DNA of 26,930 bases from NCBI GenBank assembly GCA_905236495.1, contig CAJOPV010000204.1:1-26930 (forward strand), given 5' to 3'. Shown here one piece after another: positions 12,410 to 20,703 of this stretch. Position numbers and translations under genes: made by a program. How positions within the stretch are numbered: the first letter of the stretch is position 1; each line of letters starts with the position of its first letter. Under the pieces are notes generated by a model. The model saw only the letters and a program-made list of their open reading frames with translations. It did no database searches and was not told where the DNA came from. The stretch comes from an uncultured Christensenellaceae bacterium. GTDB lineage: Bacteria > Bacillota > Clostridia > Christensenellales > Aristaeellaceae.

Positions 12410-14679
12410 ATTTGGAAGCGCTCAACCCCATGCAGCGCAGGGCGGCGGAAACGCTGGAGGGGCCTGTGCTGATTTTGGCGGGGGCGGGCAGCGGCAAGAC
12501 CCGCACGCTGACCTACCGCATCGCCAATCTGATTGACCACGGGGTATTGCCGTGGCATATTTTAGCGCTGACCTTTACCAACAAAGCCGCCCGGGAAATG
12601 ACGGCAAGGGTGGAAAAGCTGGTGGGCCAGGACGCCAATGATATGTGGATCGGCACGTTCCATTCCGTCTGCGTCCGCATCCTGCGGCGGGATATCGAAA
12701 AACTTGGGTATCAAAGGTCCTTTACCATATACGACGACGATGACCAGCTTCGGGTCATCAAGGATGGGATCAAGCGCCTTTCCCTGGATGAAAGCCGTCT
12801 GCCGCCCAAGGAGATCCGGGGCAAGATTTCCGACGCCAAAAACAAGATGCTGACGCCGGACGAATGGTTTCAGGAATCGCTGAAGGATTACCAGAGCCAG
12901 CAGTTCCACGATCTTTTTTGCTATTATGAGGAGCGTCTCCGGGCTGCCAACGCCCTGGATTTTGACGACCTGCTGAATAAAACGCTGCAGCTGTTCGTGG
13001 ATCATCCGCCGGTATTGGATTACTACCGGCAGCGGTTTCAGTATGTGCACGTGGATGAATACCAGGATACCAATACCGCCCAATATACGTTTGTCCGTTT
13101 GCTCACCCAGGAGCACAGAAACCTGTGCGTGGTGGGGGACGACGACCAATCCATCTATGGCTGGCGCGGGGCGGATATCCGCAATATCCTGGATTTTGAA
13201 AGCGATTTTCCCGACGCCAAGGTGATAAAACTGGAGCAGAATTACCGTTCCACCGCCAACATCCTGGACGCCGCCAATCAGGTGATCGCCCACAACGTGG
13301 GAAGGAAGGAAAAAGCGCTGTGGACCGACGCGGGGGAGGGGGAAAAGATCCGCCTGTACAGCGCCGGGGACGAGCGGGAGGAAGCCGCCTGGATCTGCGA
13401 GCAGGTGCGTAAGCTGCAAAAGCAGCAGGATACGCCCCTGTCCCAGATCGCGGTGCTTTACCGCATGCACGCCCAGAGCCGCGTCATTGAGGAAATGTTC
13501 TCCCGGGCCGGTATCCCTTACAAGATTTTCGGGGGCACCCGGTTTTACGACCGCAAGGAGGTGCGGGACGCGCTGGCGTACCTGCGGCTGATGGTGAACC
13601 CGGCGGACGACGTATCCCTGCTTCGGATCATCAACATCCCCAAGCGCTCCATCGGCGACAGCACGGTGACGGTTTTGCAGGATCACGCCCGGGAGGAGGG
13701 GCTGCCCCTCTATTCCGTCATCAGCGACCCGCCGGAGAGCCTGTCCTCCCGTCCCCGGAAGTGCATCAGCGAGTTTGCGCTGCTGCTCATGCGCCTGACC
13801 GCCCTCAAGGATACCATGACCCTGTCCGAATTTGTGGAAGCGGTGCTCAGGGAAACGGGCCTGCGGGCTCAGTATGAGATCGAGGGAAACGAGGAAGCGG
13901 AAACCAGGCTGGAAAACCTGCTGGAATTTGCCGGGGCCGCCAAGGAATTTGAAAACCAGTCGGAGGATAAATCCCTGGAAGCGTTTTTGGAAAACGTGGC
14001 CCTGGTGACCGATCTGGACCGGCAGGAGGACGCGCCCCAGTACGTGACCTTGATGACGCTGCACTCCGCCAAAGGCCTGGAATTTGACGCGGTGTTCCTT
14101 TCCGGCATGGAGGAGGGCATCTTTCCCTCCATGCGGTCCGTGATGGAGGAAAAGCGGATGGAGGAGGAGCGAAGATTATGCTATGTGGGCATCACCCGGG
14201 CGAAGAAGCGGCTGTACCTTTCCTTCGCCCGGCGGCGGATGATCTTTAACCAGATCACCCATAACCCACCCTCTCCCTTCATTAAAGAGATCCCGGAAAG
14301 GCTTCTCATGGATGAATGGGCCTCCGCCCAGCGGCAGGGCTTTGCCGGCCCCGCGGTCCCCGCCCCGACGCCCAGCCGATCGGAAAAGCCCCGGAACCTG
14401 AGCTTCGGCACGCCGGGCATGGCGGCGGGCAGCAAAGGGGCCCTGAATATCCCCGGGGTGCAGAAGGGCTTCGTGCCCTCCCTGGGCCGCAGCGTGGCCC
14501 CCAAGGCGGCGGTGTTCCGCCCCGGCGACCGGGTGCTGCACCGCAAGTTTGGGGAAGGCACGGTGCAGCAGGTGAAGGGCAGCGGGGCGGACGAAAGGAT
14601 CGCCATCGCCTTCACCGCCTACGGCACCAAGGAGTTTTCCCTCTCCATCGCGCCCATCGTAAAAATCGAGGAAGAATAA
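12406..14679 (+). CDS. pcrA: ATP-dependent DNA helicase PcrA/UvrD
   Basis: A 757-residue superfamily 1A 3'-5' helicase for DNA repair and rolling-circle replication. Motifs in order: Q-motif LNPMQ (6-10), Walker A AGAGSGKT (25-32), motif Ia LTFTNKAAREM, Walker B VDEYQDTN (216-223), motif III GDDDQSIYGWRGA (244-256), motif IV QNYRS, motif V TLHSAKGLEFD and motif VI YVGITRAKK. The C-terminus (about 700-752) holds the small Tudor-like domain seen in PcrA (GDRVLHRKFGEGTV), which contacts RNA polymerase in related proteins. It overlaps yerC and lies 45 bases before ligA, as in Bacillus pcrA-ligA. Confidence 0.96.
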   Translation: MNLEALNPMQRRAAETLEGPVLILAGAGSGKTRTLTYRIANLIDHGVLPWHILALTFTNKAAREMTARVEKLVGQDANDMWIGTFHSVCVRILRRDIEKLGYQRSFTIYDDDDQLRVIKDGIKRLSLDESRLPPKEIRGKISDAKNKMLTPDEWFQESLKDYQSQQFHDLFCYYEERLRAANALDFDDLLNKTLQLFVDHPPVLDYYRQRFQYVHVDEYQDTNTAQYTFVRLLTQEHRNLCVVGDDDQSIYGWRGADIRNILDFESDFPDAKVIKLEQNYRSTANILDAANQVIAHNVGRKEKALWTDAGEGEKIRLYSAGDEREEAAWICEQVRKLQKQQDTPLSQIAVLYRMHAQSRVIEEMFSRAGIPYKIFGGTRFYDRKEVRDALAYLRLMVNPADDVSLLRIINIPKRSIGDSTVTVLQDHAREEGLPLYSVISDPPESLSSRPRKCISEFALLLMRLTALKDTMTLSEFVEAVLRETGLRAQYEIEGNEEAETRLENLLEFAGAAKEFENQSEDKSLEAFLENVALVTDLDRQEDAPQYVTLMTLHSAKGLEFDAVFLSGMEEGIFPSMRSVMEEKRMEEERRLCYVGITRAKKRLYLSFARRRMIFNQITHNPPSPFIKEIPERLLMDEWASAQRQGFAGPAVPAPTPSRSEKPRNLSFGTPGMAAGSKGALNIPGVQKGFVPSLGRSVAPKAAVFRPGDRVLHRKFGEGTVQQVKGSGADERIAIAFTAYGTKEFSLSIAPIVKIEEE

Positions 14680-14724
14680 GGCTCCCCTGCTGGGGAAGCG
14701 CTTATTCAAGGGAGGATGCGGCCT

Positions 14725-16695
14725 GTGAAGCAGTTTGAAAGCATGCGGGAACTGGTGGATTACCTGAATCAGACGGCCTATGCCTATTACGTGCTGGACG
14801 CCCCCGTGATTTCGGATATGGAATGGGACGGGCTTTACAATCAGCTGCTGAAAATGGAAAAGGAAACGGGCACCGTGCTGCCCGATTCCCCTTCCCAGCG
14901 GGTGGGCGGCGAGCCCCTTTCCGCTTTCCGCCAGCATCGGCATATCACAAGGCTTTGGAGCATGGATAAGGCCCAGAGCGAGGAGGAATTGAACGCCTGG
15001 TTTGACCGCACGGAAAAGCTGTGGAGCCAGGATGCTTCCCTGCCGAAGCTCACCTACGGCGTGGAATATAAGTTCGATGGATTGACGCTGAACCTGACCT
15101 ACGAAGGCGGGGTGCTGACCCAGGCAGCCACCCGGGGAAACGGGGAGGTGGGGGAGGCGATCCTGCCCCAGGCGAAAACGGTGAAAAACGTGCCCCTCTC
15201 CATCCCCTTCCAGGGGAAAATCGAGGTGCAGGGCGAATGCATCATGCGCCTGAGCGCCTTAAAAAAATACAACGAAACGGCGGAGGAGCCCCTGAAAAAC
15301 GCCCGGAACGCCGCAGCGGGGGCCCTGCGGAACCTGGACCCGGCGGTGACGGCGAAGAGGAACCTGACGGCGTATTTTTACCAGGTGGGCACCATTGACG
15401 ATCCGCCCTATCACGATCAGATTGGCATGGTGGCCTTCCTTCGGGAGCAGGGCTTTCCCGTGAGCCCGTACTTTGAGACCGCCTCCTCCCGGGAGGGGGT
15501 CATGGCCCTGATCCGAAGGATCGAGGAGGACAGGGCCAGCCTGGATTTCCTCATCGACGGGGCGGTAGTGAAGGTGATGGATCAGCGCACCCGGGAGATG
15601 ATGGGCTACACCGATAAATTCCCCCGGTGGGCGGTGGCCTATAAATTCGCGGCGGAGGAAAGCACCGCCACCCTGGAAAGCGTCACCTGGGAACTGGGCA
15701 GAACGGGAAAGCTGACCCCCCTGGCCCACGTATCGCCGGTGGATTTCGCCGGGGTGACGGTGAAGAAAGCCACGCTGAATAACTACGGAGACATTCAAAG
15801 GAAGCGCCTGACCCTGGGCTGCCGGGTGTGGATCCGCCGCAGCAATGACGTGATCCCGGAGATCATGGGCCGGGTGGAGGAGGGGGACGCGGGGGCCCCC
15901 ATCCTGCCGCCGGACAGGTGCCCCGCCTGCGGCGGGCCCGTCACGGAACGGGGGGCCAACCTGTATTGCCTGAACCGGGAATCCTGCCGGCCTCAGGCGG
16001 TGGCGCGGCTTTCCCATTTCGCCTCCCGGGACGCTATGGACATCACCGGCTTTTCCGAAAAAACGGCGGATCTGCTCTACGATCAGCTGGGCGTCCGGGA
16101 CGCGGCGGACCTGTACCGATTGACGCTGGATCAATTGCAGGCGCTGGAGGGCTTTCAGGATAAGCGGGCCCAGAACCTGCTGGACGCCCTGGAGGCCAGC
16201 AAGCATTGCCGGCTTTCCCGCTTCCTGCTGGCTATTGGCATTCCCAATATCGGGCGCCGCACCGCCCGGGACCTGGCGGAGCATTTCGGCACGCTGGAGA
16301 AGGTTCGGTCCGCGGACATGGAAGCGCTGCTGGCGATCGACGAGGTGGGGGACGTCGTGGCCCAAAGCGTCATTGACTTTTTCTCCTTCCCGGAAAATCA
16401 AAGCATGATCCAGCGCCTTCTGGCGGCAGGGGTGACGCCCCAGGCGGAAACGAAGCAATCCGGCGGTTTCTTCAGCGGCATGACGCTGGTGGTGACGGGC
16501 ACCCTGCCCACCTTCTCCCGCCAGCAGGCGGAGGAGTTCATCCGGCAAAACGGCGGCACGGCGGCCTCCTCTGTCAGCCGGAAAACGGCGTATGTGGTGG
16601 CGGGGGAAAACGCGGGCAGCAAGCTGACGAAGGCCCAAAGTCTGGGCATTCCCGTCATTTCGGAGGAGGAAATGCGGCGGATGGCGGAAGGGTAA
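14725..16695 (+). CDS. ligA: NAD-dependent DNA ligase
   Basis: LigA seals nicks using NAD+. The protein has 656 residues from the GTG at 14725. That start is preferred because GGGAGG lies nine bases upstream, while the ATG at 14716 directly abuts the SD. The adenylated Lys116 is in EYKFDGLT (KxDG). The zinc finger CPACG...C...C, helix-hairpin-helix repeats (SRFLLAIGIPNIGRRTARDL) and a C-terminal BRCT domain (GGFFSGMTLVVTGTLPTFSR) are present. The usual TRGDG reads TRGNG here, an Asp to Asn change near the active site. Length and domain order are otherwise normal. Confidence 0.96.
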   Translation: MKQFESMRELVDYLNQTAYAYYVLDAPVISDMEWDGLYNQLLKMEKETGTVLPDSPSQRVGGEPLSAFRQHRHITRLWSMDKAQSEEELNAWFDRTEKLWSQDASLPKLTYGVEYKFDGLTLNLTYEGGVLTQAATRGNGEVGEAILPQAKTVKNVPLSIPFQGKIEVQGECIMRLSALKKYNETAEEPLKNARNAAAGALRNLDPAVTAKRNLTAYFYQVGTIDDPPYHDQIGMVAFLREQGFPVSPYFETASSREGVMALIRRIEEDRASLDFLIDGAVVKVMDQRTREMMGYTDKFPRWAVAYKFAAEESTATLESVTWELGRTGKLTPLAHVSPVDFAGVTVKKATLNNYGDIQRKRLTLGCRVWIRRSNDVIPEIMGRVEEGDAGAPILPPDRCPACGGPVTERGANLYCLNRESCRPQAVARLSHFASRDAMDITGFSEKTADLLYDQLGVRDAADLYRLTLDQLQALEGFQDKRAQNLLDALEASKHCRLSRFLLAIGIPNIGRRTARDLAEHFGTLEKVRSADMEALLAIDEVGDVVAQSVIDFFSFPENQSMIQRLLAAGVTPQAETKQSGGFFSGMTLVVTGTLPTFSRQQAEEFIRQNGGTAASSVSRKTAYVVAGENAGSKLTKAQSLGIPVISEEEMRRMAEG

Positions 16696-16821
16696 AAATA
16701 AAAAGCGAAAAGGGAAAAACGGATCAATGAATGAGAGATATAAACCGCCATCCTCTTCCCTTTGCCTTCCGTATTTTCTTCCCCTAAATTCCTCCTGTGC
16801 TGGGAATCCTGTCAAAAAAGG

Positions 16822-16849
16822 TTGACAGGCCTATAAATGCCTGTATAAT
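16822..16849 (+). promoter_or_regulatory. Consensus sigma-A promoter of the 16958-20569 operon
   Basis: Perfect TTGACA (16822-16827) and perfect TATAAT (16844-16849) with a 16-base spacer. The gap from ligA (16696) to here shows no other gene and no clear terminator. Confidence 0.85.
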
Positions 16850-16901
16850 TTGAGGTAAGCGCACGGAAGAGGAAGCGCGCTGCTTTACGGGGAAAGGGGC
16901 G

Positions 16902-16961
16902 ATGAGGGATTGCTGCGTACGATCGCCGGCGGCAGAGAGCAATGGAGCGATAAGGTTATGA
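16902..16961 (+). CDS. Possible 19-codon leader peptide coupled to the next gene
   Basis: An ATG at 16902 follows GGGGAAAGGGGCG, the same layout as the yerC start. It opens a 19-codon frame (MRDCCVRSPAAESNGAIRL) whose TGA overlaps the ATG at 16958 as ATGA. This is either a coupled leader peptide or chance. The larger gene's own frame can also be extended upstream to a TTG at 16910. Confidence 0.35.
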   Translation: MRDCCVRSPAAESNGAIRL

Positions 16962-17950
16962 GCGTGCTGCGGGAAAGGCAATTGGAGGCCTGTCAGGATC
17001 GGCTGTCCCGCTGCCCCACGAAGGATATCTTTTCAGATTTATGCGAGGATGAAAGCGCCCGGCTGTTCGCCATGTCTTTTTACGCCAGGGAGCACCGGGA
17101 TCGGGTGCTGCCGGCGGATGAAATGCGGACGCTGGTGGAAACGTATTTGCCCCGGGAGGCCTGCTTTTTATCCCCCCGGGAGGATGATTTGGTCAAGCGC
17201 ATGCTGATGGGCGGCGGGGAAACGCCCCTTTGGAGCTGGGAGGAGATCAGCGCGGCGGAGGCCTTGATTTCCCGCCTTTGGTGCACATTGGAGATCGTGG
17301 AGGATGAAAGCGCGGTGCTGCGCCTGTCGTCTTCCCTGCTGGAGCCTTTGACCCGCGCCATGTCCGCCCCGGATTACGCCCGGATACGGCAGCTGATCTT
17401 TTCCTTTGACGCTACCCTCCATTCCCTTCTGTATCTTTCCGGCTTCCTGCACGCGGCGGTGCCTATGGATCATTTCCGCCGGGAATGGAAGGGGGAGGAC
17501 AGCCCCGTGGCCCGGCTGCTGGTGGCCCGGTATCTCCGCGCCGCCTTTGATTACATGGAAACGCCTCAGGGAGAAATTTTGCTTCTGCATCCGGGCCTGG
17601 CGGACCCGGATAAGCTGCTCAGCACCTTATCCGGCCTGACGCCCGGGGAAATCCACCTGACGCGGGAAATGATGCTGGGGGGCATGAACGGGCTGCTGCC
17701 CGAGGAACGGGCCAGCTGCGCCGCCATGCGGGGAGAGCTGACCGGGGCGGTGCGCCCGGAGTGCGACGAGGACGACGTGCTGGAGGACCTGCGCATGATG
17801 GCAAAGCAGGGGGCCACCCTTGCGGAAATGCGGGAGGTGCTGGAAAACGCCCTGTGCGTCATGCCTTCTCCCCGGATGCTGAGCTGCCTGAACCAATTGC
17901 ACATGCAGACGGTGCGCTGGGCGGGCATGCCGCCGGCGGTGGTGAACTGA
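16958..17950 (+). CDS. Conserved-looking protein of unknown function
   Basis: I do not recognise this protein. From the ATG at 16958 it has 330 residues; from a TTG at 16910 it has 346. GGAG lies ten bases before the ATG. It looks soluble and mostly alpha-helical, rich in Leu, Glu and Arg, with no signal peptide, membrane segment or nucleotide-binding motif. Scattered Cys residues do not form a clear metal site. Its stop overlaps the start of the downstream pseudouridine synthase (TGATG), so the two are translationally coupled and probably act under the same conditions. Codon use matches the neighbours, which argues for a real, resident gene. Confidence 0.75.
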   Translation: MSVLRERQLEACQDRLSRCPTKDIFSDLCEDESARLFAMSFYAREHRDRVLPADEMRTLVETYLPREACFLSPREDDLVKRMLMGGGETPLWSWEEISAAEALISRLWCTLEIVEDESAVLRLSSSLLEPLTRAMSAPDYARIRQLIFSFDATLHSLLYLSGFLHAAVPMDHFRREWKGEDSPVARLLVARYLRAAFDYMETPQGEILLLHPGLADPDKLLSTLSGLTPGEIHLTREMMLGGMNGLLPEERASCAAMRGELTGAVRPECDEDDVLEDLRMMAKQGATLAEMREVLENALCVMPSPRMLSCLNQLHMQTVRWAGMPPAVVN

Positions 17951-18801
17951 TGCGGGTCTATGAGGCCATTGTGCCCCGGGAGGCGGATGGCATGCGGCTG
18001 GACGGGTATATCGCCTTGTCCATGCCGCTTTTGCCTGCCCGTACGGTGCGGGACGCTTTCGCCCGCCGGGATGTGAAAATGGATGGCAGGCGCGCCCCGG
18101 CAGACGCCCCGGTGGTTCCCGGGGCCCGGGTGCGGCTTTACACCGGCTATGAGGCGGCGCTGCCCGTGGTGTATGAGGATGATCGGGTGCTGCTCATCAA
18201 TAAGCCCGCCGGCATCAGCTGTGATGCGGACGGGCGGGGCGGCATGACGGTGCTGTCCCTGCTTACGGATCGGGCGGCGGGGGAATACGCCCCCAGGCTT
18301 TGTCACCGGCTGGATCATCCTACCTGCGGGCTGCTGCTCCTGTGCAAGGACGATGAAAGCGAGCAGACGCTTCTGGACGCCTTCCGGGAGCGGCGGATGG
18401 AAAAAAACTATCAATGTCTGGTCCGGGGGGAGATGCGCCCGCCGGCGGATACGAAGGAAGCGTACCTGATTAAAGACGCGGAAGCGGCGAAGGTGCGGAT
18501 CGTCACCCACCAGACCCCCGGGGCGCTGCCCATCGCCACCCGGTATGAAACGCTTTCCTTCGACGGGGAGCTTTCCCGGCTGCGGGTGACGCTGCTCACC
18601 GGGCGCACCCACCAGATCAGGGCTCATATGGCCTTCCTTTCCCACCCCATTTTAGGGGATGATAAATACGGAGACCGGGGGCTGAACAGGCGCAAAAAAG
18701 CCCGATCCCTTTATCTGTGCGCCGCGGAGCTTACCTTGTACGCAGGGGGCCCGCTTGCCTACCTGGACGGAAAGACTTTTTCCGTCGAACCGCCATTCTA
18801 A
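17950..18801 (+). CDS. RluA-family pseudouridine synthase with S4-like N-terminus
   Basis: The 283-residue protein starts with an S4-like region (about 14-65, MRLDGYIALSMP ... VVPGARVRLY). The catalytic domain has Asp122 in CHRLDHPTCG, LLTGRTHQIRAHMAFL and HPILGDDKYG. The usual Arg after the catalytic Asp (HRLDR) is His here and the SG is CG, which some clostridial RluA-like enzymes seem to share. The ATG overlaps the upstream stop by one base. It is the second RluA-type enzyme in the window and differs from the one at 2508 by having the S4 region. The RNA target is unknown. Confidence 0.9.
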   Translation: MRVYEAIVPREADGMRLDGYIALSMPLLPARTVRDAFARRDVKMDGRRAPADAPVVPGARVRLYTGYEAALPVVYEDDRVLLINKPAGISCDADGRGGMTVLSLLTDRAAGEYAPRLCHRLDHPTCGLLLLCKDDESEQTLLDAFRERRMEKNYQCLVRGEMRPPADTKEAYLIKDAEAAKVRIVTHQTPGALPIATRYETLSFDGELSRLRVTLLTGRTHQIRAHMAFLSHPILGDDKYGDRGLNRRKKARSLYLCAAELTLYAGGPLAYLDGKTFSVEPPF

Positions 18802-18819
18802 AGAAAAAGGATTGAAACC

Positions 18820-19701
18820 ATGACCGATCAGCCTGTTCGCCTCATCGCCGCCGATATGGATGGAACCTTGCTCGGGATAAACAATCAGATCCCCCGGCAG
18901 AATATCGACGCCATCCGGGAAGCCCGGGCTGCGGGCATCACGGTGGCGGTGTGCACGGGCCGATTCCCGGAAAACGCCTATCTGAAGCTGGAGGACAGCG
19001 GCATTCGCTGCCCCATCATCGGCACCAACGGGGCCCAGATCGTGGATGAAGGGCTGCGGCCCCTGATCAGCCACAGCATGGAGGGGGAGACGGCCCGGCA
19101 GGTGCTGGAGATTTTGCTGTCCATGGGGGCGGACGCCTTCATTTATGGCCCCAAGGCGGTGGCGACGCTTCGCCCCGATGCCCGGCATCATACGGAGGTC
19201 AGCCACGGGGACAGGGCCCGGGCGCTGGGGCTTGCCTATCTTCACGGGCCGGAGGAAGCCCGAAAGCTTACGGAAGGGCCTGTCCATAAATTCTACGTTT
19301 GCAATAACGTGCCCCTGGAGCCGGTGCGGAAGGCCCTTGAGCAGGTCGAGCACGTATGGGTCACCAGCTCCGCCCCGGAGAATATCGAGGTGATGCCGGA
19401 GGGCATCGACAAGGGGAGGGGCCTGCGGGAATTTGCCGCGTTGCAGCATATCTCCATGAGCCAGGTCATGGCCCTGGGGGATTACGATAACGATATCCCC
19501 ATGCTGCGGTCGGCGGGCTATGGCGTCGCCATGGGCAACGCCTGCCGGGCCGCCAAGGAGGCCGCCCGGTTCGTGACGGGGAATTGCTGGGACGGGGGCT
19601 TTGCTCAGGCGGTGCGCGCCTGGGCCTTGAAGGACGGAGGGGAGGGATACCGTGCCGACGCGGCGCAGCCAGGGCATGCTGGGCCTGATCCGCTCCCATA
19701 A
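18820..19701 (+). CDS. Cof-type HAD-IIB family phosphatase
   Basis: A 293-residue cytoplasmic hydrolase, probably acting on sugar phosphates or other small phosphorylated metabolites. Motif I is DMDGTLL (nucleophile Asp12, acid/base Asp14), motif II follows in VAVCTGRFP, and motifs III/IV appear as a Lys in GIDKGRGL and GDYDNDIPML. The Cof cap lies between motifs II and III. AAAAAGG precedes the ATG, 18 bases after the pseudouridine synthase. The last 17 codons overlap the next gene's start, and the extension past FAQAVRAWAL looks unlike family ends, so the stop may have drifted downstream. Confidence 0.93.
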   Translation: MTDQPVRLIAADMDGTLLGINNQIPRQNIDAIREARAAGITVAVCTGRFPENAYLKLEDSGIRCPIIGTNGAQIVDEGLRPLISHSMEGETARQVLEILLSMGADAFIYGPKAVATLRPDARHHTEVSHGDRARALGLAYLHGPEEARKLTEGPVHKFYVCNNVPLEPVRKALEQVEHVWVTSSAPENIEVMPEGIDKGRGLREFAALQHISMSQVMALGDYDNDIPMLRSAGYGVAMGNACRAAKEAARFVTGNCWDGGFAQAVRAWALKDGGEGYRADAAQPGHAGPDPLP

Positions 19702-20569
19702 AAAGACGGCGGCGAATCTGAGCCGGGACGTGCTCATGAAAATCAATCCCGTTCCCCAGACCGTGGCCCGCCTTCGCATGAACGGCACCCGGGGGGAAGT
19801 GGTGGAGGACCTGCGGATGCCCGCGGTGATGATCACTCCGGGCCGCCTTTCGGTGGAGGACGGGGCGATATTGCACCTCCACGGCGGGGCTTACGTATCC
19901 GGGGGCCTTTTGCAGTGCCGGGCCATCGCGTCCCCCATCTGCGGCGCGGCGGGGGTCAGGACGCTGACCTTTTCCTATCGCCTGGCGCCCCGGCATCCTT
20001 ATCCCGCCCAGCTGGAGGACGCCATGCGGGCCTACCGCTTTTTGCTGGATGTGGGGTATCTGCCGGAAAAGATCGCTTTGGTTGGGGAGAGCGCCGGGGG
20101 CAACCTGGCGCTGGCGTTGGCGCTGAAGATCAGGGCCTCGGGCAGGCCCATGCCCGCCGCCATCGCCCTCCTGTCCCCCTGGGTGGATTTGGCCCAGACG
20201 GGGAAGAGCTACGCGGAGCTTGCCGACGCGGATGCCACGCTGGACGCCGAGGACCTGATGAAGAGCGCCGTCGCTTTTGCCGGCAGCCCCGCCCGGCTGC
20301 GGGACCCGGATATCTCCCCCGCCTATGCCGATTTTACCGGCTTTCCGCCCACCCTCATCCATTGCGGCACCAATGAAATTTTGCTCAGCGATTCTGAAAT
20401 GCTGGAGCATGCCATGCTGAAATGCGGCGTCAAGGCCAGCCTGTTTCGCTGGGCGGGGATGTGCCACGTATTCCAGGCCTTCGGCTTTGAGGAAAGCAAG
20501 GCCAGCAACCGCCAGATCGGCTTGTTTTTGAGAAACGCGCTGCTGAACGCGGGGCGGGAAAGCTCATAA
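19652..20569 (+). CDS. Alpha/beta hydrolase, hormone-sensitive-lipase-type esterase
   Basis: A 305-residue esterase/lipase. The oxyanion motif HGGAY is at 77-81, the nucleophile Ser147 in GESAGG, Asp247 in NEILLSDSE and His272 in GMCHVFQAF, so the triad is complete and well spaced. There is no signal peptide. The GTG start at 19652 is backed by GGAGGGGAGGG just upstream and places the gene 50 bases inside the HAD gene. A later ATG at 19676 is possible but has poorer SD spacing. The substrate is not predictable; these enzymes act on short acyl esters. Confidence 0.92.
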   Translation: MPTRRSQGMLGLIRSHKKTAANLSRDVLMKINPVPQTVARLRMNGTRGEVVEDLRMPAVMITPGRLSVEDGAILHLHGGAYVSGGLLQCRAIASPICGAAGVRTLTFSYRLAPRHPYPAQLEDAMRAYRFLLDVGYLPEKIALVGESAGGNLALALALKIRASGRPMPAAIALLSPWVDLAQTGKSYAELADADATLDAEDLMKSAVAFAGSPARLRDPDISPAYADFTGFPPTLIHCGTNEILLSDSEMLEHAMLKCGVKASLFRWAGMCHVFQAFGFEESKASNRQIGLFLRNALLNAGRESS

Positions 20570-20587
20570 CGCTGATTTTTGCAATTC

Positions 20588-20623
20588 ACCGCCGGGAAAT
20601 GCTTGCATTTCCCGGCGGTTTCT
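20588..20623 (+). terminator. Terminator of the 16958-20569 operon
   Basis: ACCGCCGGGAAATGC (20588-20602) and its exact reverse complement (20605-20619) form a long hairpin with a minimal loop, followed by TTCTGTT. It begins 18 bases after the esterase stop. Confidence 0.82.
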
Positions 20624-20631
20624 GTTATGAT
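20603..20631 (+). promoter_or_regulatory. Promoter of tig-clpP-clpX
   Basis: TTGCAT (20603-20608), 17 bases, TATGAT (20626-20631). The -35 box lies in the loop and descending arm of the preceding terminator. The start codon of tig is at 20704. Confidence 0.6.
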
Positions 20632-20703
20632 ACACGGTAGCGCTCTGTGCCCCGGGCCGGACGCGTCCCAATGCAAAAAGGTTCAAGTGGAGGGTGTTTA
20701 TCA

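Noticed and set aside
12562..14064. 500-codon open frame on the minus strand inside pcrA
   Set aside because: The plus strand is an intact helicase with all motifs; the antisense frame is a composition artefact.
14716..14724. ATG start for ligA three codons upstream
   Set aside because: It abuts the GGGAGG sequence directly, so that SD could not serve it. The GTG at 14725 has proper spacing.
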